Assembly: GCA_964423545.1 (NCBI GenBank)
Contig: CAYRFV010000095.1
Coordinates: forward strand, 1-17,951
DNA length: 17,951 nucleotides
Source: JALOOE01 sp964423545
GTDB taxonomy: Bacteria > Chloroflexota > Anaerolineae > CG2-30-64-16
Direction: 5' to 3'
The notes beneath the pieces are model-generated. The model saw nothing but the letters and a program-made list of their open reading frames with translations. It was not told where the DNA came from and searched no databases. Of this stretch, positions 14,762 through 17,951 are shown piece after piece (the first letter of the stretch is position 1; the number at the start of each line of letters is the position of its first letter). A program made the translations under genes and the position numbers.

Positions 14762-15850
14762 TCAGCTGTCCGGCCCGGTCTCCCAGGCGCTCTCGAACAT
14801 GGCGAGTGCGTTCTCCAGTTTCACGTCCCAGTGCAGCTCCGTGGATGAGCCCAGAAAATAGCCCCGGCCGCCGGACTCGGCGATCGCCTGGCGACAGGCC
14901 GCTCGCACCTCGTCCGGCGTGCCGAAGCTGAGCAGTTGGCTCACATCGATGCCGCCGGTCAGAAAGAGTCGGGGATAGCGCTGCCGCACCGCCCCCACCG
15001 TCATCCCGGCCAGCACTTCGAGCGGATTGAGGCCATCGATCCCCGCAGCCACCAGGTCATCGAGCACTGGAAACAGGTTGCCGTCCGAATGGTAGAGGCA
15101 GAGGGTGTCTCGCGTATGCCACGCATCATTCAACGCCTTCAGCCGCGGCGCCCAATGGCGACGCAACCACCTCGGCGAGAAGATCGGCCCGGTCTTGTAC
15201 GCGATGTCGTCGTAAGTCAACACGATGGGCACGAGAGCGGGATCTGCGATGGCCGCCACGCGGCGCAGCTCCGCCCGGTGGCGCGCATCGAGCCACGCCT
15301 CCACCAGGTCCGGTGCGTCGGCCAGCAGATAGGAGAAGTCCTCCAGCCCCGCCACCCAGAACATGGTGTCCAGGCCGACGCCGCTCTCCACGATCAAGAC
15401 GGTGGGATCGCCGCGGCCGGTGGGATCGGCGGCCGCAAAGCTGTCCAGCCAACCCTGAACGTGCGCCCGATAGCGGTCGACGTAGGGCTGATCGAAGTGC
15501 AGCGCGTCCGTGCGCGCGATCTCGCCCTGGATCCATTCGATCAGGCCCGCGGCATCGCGCCAGGGCCGCTCCCTGATCCAGGTGGTCCAACGCTCTCGCT
15601 GCATCACGAGGCCGTTCTCCTGCTGAACCACCCCGGGCTCGTAGGGGCCCGCGCCCGGCGAACGCGTCATGTCGAGCGTGGCTGAGATCGCGATGCCCAT
15701 CAGCCGCCGGCTGTTCTCGACGGTTAGCGGCTCGCGGGCGAAGTGCTCGATCACCGGCTGGTTCTGCAGCAGATCGTAGAGGGGCACGCGGTCCGTTTCC
15801 TCGAAGCGGACCGTCCGCAGCACACGCTCGCGTTTCGTCATTACGGCCAT
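14762..15850 (-). CDS. UroD-fold (uroporphyrinogen decarboxylase-like) protein with HSDG motif
   Basis: A 362-residue cytosolic TIM-barrel protein of the UroD superfamily and the most typical of the three here. It opens with MTKRERVLRTVRFEETDRVP, the usual family start. H244-S-D246-G-N sits where methyltransferases have HxCG. The C-terminal LTGGIDVSQLLSFGTPDEV and GYFLGSSTELHWDVKLENALAMF blocks (288-352) match the family pattern 'GGID..L..GTPEEV' and 'G.Y.LGSS'. ATG 15850 has GGAG 5 nt upstream; ATG 15841 is the alternative. It is the last gene of the minus-strand block starting at the right edge, 52 bp after the isomerase-like gene, and ends convergent with the importer operon. It is not HemE by context. 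No corrinoid-binding protein is adjacent. The reaction is unknown. Confidence 0.85.
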   Translation of the reverse strand: MAVMTKRERVLRTVRFEETDRVPLYDLLQNQPVIEHFAREPLTVENSRRLMGIAISATLDMTRSPGAGPYEPGVVQQENGLVMQRERWTTWIRERPWRDAAGLIEWIQGEIARTDALHFDQPYVDRYRAHVQGWLDSFAAADPTGRGDPTVLIVESGVGLDTMFWVAGLEDFSYLLADAPDLVEAWLDARHRAELRRVAAIADPALVPIVLTYDDIAYKTGPIFSPRWLRRHWAPRLKALNDAWHTRDTLCLYHSDGNLFPVLDDLVAAGIDGLNPLEVLAGMTVGAVRQRYPRLFLTGGIDVSQLLSFGTPDEVRAACRQAIAESGGRGYFLGSSTELHWDVKLENALAMFESAWETGPDS

Positions 15851-15902
15851 GAGCGCTCCGCCTTCGGCCGGCCAACGGCGCCGGCGCCTCGCGCATCGAT
15901 GC

Positions 15903-16655
15903 TCAGCCGGCCCGCCAGCGCTCCAGCACGGCGCGCACCCGCGCCACCTGGATCGCGACCTCGGCATACTCGTGTTTGCCGGAGTGATGCTCGACGCCCC
16001 AGAAGCCGGTGTAACCGGCATCGCGCAGCATGGTCATGCTCTGCTCCAGCGCGCGCTCCGCGACGTCCATCGAGATATGCGTGTGCATGGCCCACGGCGC
16101 CATCAGCGCATCGCCCGCATTGCCCCGGAAGTGAAGCAGCATGCCGAAGCCGGGATGGTCCACCGCCTTGCAGATGCGCACCATGTTCTCCGGCACGACC
16201 TCGGCGCCCCAGTGGTTCTCCGGGCCGACTCGGTAGCCGTTGTCGTAGGCGCGCTGCGCATACTCGCGATAGCGCGTAACGATCCGGTCGAACTGCTCGG
16301 CGGTGAAGGTCTCGGCGCGCACCCCGGCGTCGATGCGGAGGGTGCGGGCCCCGAGCAGCTCGGCCGCGCGCAGATAGGCCAACCCCTCGGCGTAATGCTT
16401 CGCCCGCACATCAGCGTCGTCCTCCCAGATGTGCGGGCCATCCACGCACAGATTCGCCAGGACAAGCTCGCGTTCCGCCAACCCCTCTTTCACCCTCGCC
16501 AGGAAGTCGTCCGCGATGGTGGGGAAAAAGCCGTTCCAAATATCAGCCGACGCCAGCCCATAGCGATATTTGCACGTTTCGAGATACCCGAAAACGTCCA
16601 TCTGGCCTGCACGCAGCAGGCCGTGAAAGGCATACGATGCGATGGAGATGTTCAT
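15903..16655 (-). CDS. Sugar-phosphate isomerase/epimerase-like TIM-barrel protein
   Basis: A 250-residue xylose-isomerase-like TIM barrel (AP endonuclease 2 superfamily), the group of IolE, IolI, hydroxypyruvate isomerase and sugar epimerases. Likely metal and acid/base residues are visible: E146 in GPENHWG, H175 in GMLLHF (often Asp in relatives, here His), H191 and H193 in MHTHISM, and E222 in GVEHHSG. Start ATG 16655 has GGGAGGA about 6 nt upstream. It is 18 bp downstream of the aldo/keto reductase gene, so the two are almost surely cotranscribed. With MmsA/IolA-like and reductase neighbours it could act in inositol-like or modified-sugar catabolism. The specific substrate cannot be read from the sequence. 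Confidence 0.85.
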   Translation of the reverse strand: MNISIASYAFHGLLRAGQMDVFGYLETCKYRYGLASADIWNGFFPTIADDFLARVKEGLAERELVLANLCVDGPHIWEDDADVRAKHYAEGLAYLRAAELLGARTLRIDAGVRAETFTAEQFDRIVTRYREYAQRAYDNGYRVGPENHWGAEVVPENMVRICKAVDHPGFGMLLHFRGNAGDALMAPWAMHTHISMDVAERALEQSMTMLRDAGYTGFWGVEHHSGKHEYAEVAIQVARVRAVLERWRAG

Positions 16656-16673
16656 GTGAGTCCTCCCATCGGG

Positions 16674-17669
16674 TTATTGCCGTGCGACGAGATGCAGATT
16701 CCGCCGCAGCCGCGGGAAGTTGTACTTCAGGCCGGGGAAAAGCTGGAGGCCCTCCTCTTTGACCTCCGTGTCAAACATCGCGGTCAGGGCTGCGTAGTCG
16801 TCAGCGCTCAGGCTGATATCGGCGCCGCGCACGGACTCCTCCAACTGGCGCAGCGAACTCACGCCGACGATGGGACAGGTGACGGCGTCGGAATAGCGCA
16901 CCCAGGCCGTGGCCAGGTTAGCCGGGTGGATCCCGCGTTCGGCGGCGAAACGATTGAACCGGTCGACGCTGCCGCCGTGCTGGCTGAGCCAGGTGATCAC
17001 TCGCGCGTCCGTCTTGCCGCGCGCCTCCGCAGGCATCGGCATGGTCGTCGCATACTTGCCTGCCAGCAGCCCGATCGCCAGGGGGCGATAGGTGGTGATG
17101 GCGATCTTTTCAGCGATCGCCTGCGGCAGGATTTCGACCTCGACCCCGCGTTCGATCAGGTTGTACGCCACCTGGTGACAGACCAGCTTGGCCCAGCCAT
17201 GGCGTTCGGCGATGGCGTTCGAGTGCGCGACCAACCAGGCGGGGTAGTTGCAGCAGCCGACGAAGCGCGCCTTCCCCGCGACGACGGTCTCGTTGAGCGC
17301 GGCCATGATCTCCGTGACATTCATGCCCTGGACCGGCCAATGAATCATGTACAGATCAACGGTGTCGGTCTGCAGCCGCGCCAGGCTCTCATCCAGGCTG
17401 CCGAGGATGCTCGCCCGATCCACGCCTTTGACAACCTTGGTGGCCAGGAAAACACGGTCGCGCTTGCCCTTCAGGATGCGGCCCAGGTACTCCTCGCACG
17501 CACCTGCACCGTACATGGCCGCCGTATCAACGAAGTTGATGCCGTGCTCCAGCGCGGCATGCACAATCGCCTCCGAGACCGCGTAGTCGCAGCGGTCAGC
17601 GAACATCATCGTGCCGAGGCACAGCTCCGACACCCGAACGCCGGTGGCGCCCAATTCGACGGTTTTCAT
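16674..17669 (-). CDS. Aldo/keto reductase
   Basis: A 331-residue NAD(P)H-dependent oxidoreductase with the AKR (beta/alpha)8 fold. The catalytic tetrad is complete: D48 and Y53 in FVDTAAMYG, K78 in LATKV and H110 in DLYMIHWP. The C-terminal part WVRYSDAVTCPIVGVSSLRQLEE is the usual NADP-binding segment. It reduces or oxidises carbonyl/alcohol groups, often of sugars. ATG 17669 is chosen for its GGGGTG site 7 nt upstream; an in-frame GTG at 17678 is less good. It lies 102 bp downstream of the semialdehyde dehydrogenase and 18 bp upstream of the isomerase-like gene. It probably interconverts a keto or hydroxyl group of a sugar, as in other AKR-epimerase pairs; the substrate is unknown. Confidence 0.92.
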   Translation of the reverse strand: MKTVELGATGVRVSELCLGTMMFADRCDYAVSEAIVHAALEHGINFVDTAAMYGAGACEEYLGRILKGKRDRVFLATKVVKGVDRASILGSLDESLARLQTDTVDLYMIHWPVQGMNVTEIMAALNETVVAGKARFVGCCNYPAWLVAHSNAIAERHGWAKLVCHQVAYNLIERGVEVEILPQAIAEKIAITTYRPLAIGLLAGKYATTMPMPAEARGKTDARVITWLSQHGGSVDRFNRFAAERGIHPANLATAWVRYSDAVTCPIVGVSSLRQLEESVRGADISLSADDYAALTAMFDTEVKEEGLQLFPGLKYNFPRLRRNLHLVARQ

Positions 17670-17708
17670 GCGTATCACCCCTGTCTTGCGATGTCATGCG
17701 ACGCGATG

Positions 17709-17740
17709 GGCGTCCAGTGAGAGCGGCGCGTGGACGCCGC
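17709..17740. terminator. Candidate terminator after the mmsA-like gene
   Basis: GGCGTCCA (17709-17716) pairs with TGGACGCC (17731-17738), loop 14 nt; an alternative stem GCGGCG/CGCCGC (17723-17728 with 17735-17740) competes with it. It is about 30 bp beyond the dehydrogenase stop on the minus strand and 40 bp before the reductase start. There is no T-tract. Confidence 0.35.
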
Positions 17741-17771
17741 GCATTCCAGGTCTCGCCTCGCGTGCCAGGCC

Positions 17772-17951
17772 TTAGAACTTCCGCGCCCACTCCCCGAGCC
17801 AGCGCTCGACCACGACCTTGGTCTGCGTGAAGAACTCAACGGCATGCTTGCCCTGGGCGTGCAACGTGCCGAAGAAGCTGCTGCGCCAGCCGCTGAAGGG
17901 GAAAAAGGCCATGGGTGCAGCCACCCCGATGTTGACGCCGATGTTGCCGGC
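17772..17951 (-). CDS. mmsA: Methylmalonate-semialdehyde dehydrogenase (CoA-acylating), C-terminal fragment
   Basis: The last 59 residues and stop of an aldehyde dehydrogenase, cut by the window edge. The segment NIGVNIGVAAPMAFFPFSGW, then RSSFFGTLHAQGKHAVEFFT and KVVVERW match the C-terminus of MmsA/IolA, CoA-dependent dehydrogenases of methylmalonate or malonate semialdehyde, used in valine and in myo-inositol catabolism. Its stop precedes the aldo/keto reductase gene by 102 bp in the same orientation. Catalytic Cys and cofactor sites lie outside the window. With an IolE/IolI-like barrel two genes downstream, an inositol-type route is possible but unproven. Confidence 0.88.
   Translation of the reverse strand, partial: AGNIGVNIGVAAPMAFFPFSGWRSSFFGTLHAQGKHAVEFFTQTKVVVERWLGEWARKF

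Noticed and set aside
15849..17720. A 623-codon open frame on the plus strand
   Set aside because: Runs antisense through the isomerase-like and aldo/keto reductase genes, whose catalytic residues and ribosome sites are clear; no recognisable product.
1..17951. CRISPR array, tRNA or rRNA genes, insertion sequence or prophage
   Set aside because: No regularly spaced repeats, no cloverleaf or rRNA-like segments, no transposase or integrase motifs and no flanking target duplications were seen.

Overview
The window looks like a Chloroflexota genome (Anaerolineae or Caldilineae type), most likely a scaffold from a draft or metagenome assembly. The evidence is the high G+C, the GTG and TTG starts, and above all the solute-binding lipoprotein, whose mature N-terminus is a run of VVEK/KVVEATK-like repeats typical of that phylum. 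A run of 10 Ns (5262-5271) marks a scaffold join. The taxonomic call is inference; there is no rRNA marker here.

Layout: (A) 1-6820, minus strand, one codirectional block read from right to left: a sulfatase-fold hydrolase, a GH29-like glycosidase broken by the N gap, a UroD-fold protein, a small Pro/Ala-rich protein, a second and different UroD-fold protein, and a GH4 glycosidase running off the left edge. (B) 6821-7106, a divergent control region with a sigma70-type promoter, a LacI-type operator just downstream of it, and a pair of 12-bp direct repeats upstream of the -35. (C) 7107-14705, plus strand: a LacI-family regulator followed by a complete Opp/Dpp-type ABC importer (binding protein, two permeases, two ATPases), with a cluster of three hairpins between the binding protein and the first permease. 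(D) 14762-17951, minus strand, convergent with C: the C-terminal end of a methylmalonate-semialdehyde dehydrogenase (MmsA/IolA-like), an aldo/keto reductase, a sugar-phosphate isomerase/epimerase-like TIM barrel, and a third UroD-fold protein.

Working model (inference): this is a carbohydrate or glycoside utilisation island. The importer takes up an oligosaccharide or glycoside. The sulfatase-fold enzyme, GH29-like enzyme and GH4 enzyme take it apart. The oxidoreductase, isomerase and semialdehyde dehydrogenase process the released sugar or polyol. The LacI protein probably represses its own promoter, and with it the whole importer operon, and perhaps the divergent block. The unusual element is three dissimilar UroD-fold proteins, related to the fold of corrinoid methyltransferases and haem-pathway UroD. 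Each has a different version of the MtaA-type HxCG metal site, and no corrinoid protein or haem genes lie nearby. They are the best candidates for undescribed chemistry, possibly demethylation or decarboxylation of a modified sugar. No tRNA, rRNA, CRISPR, transposase or attachment site was seen.
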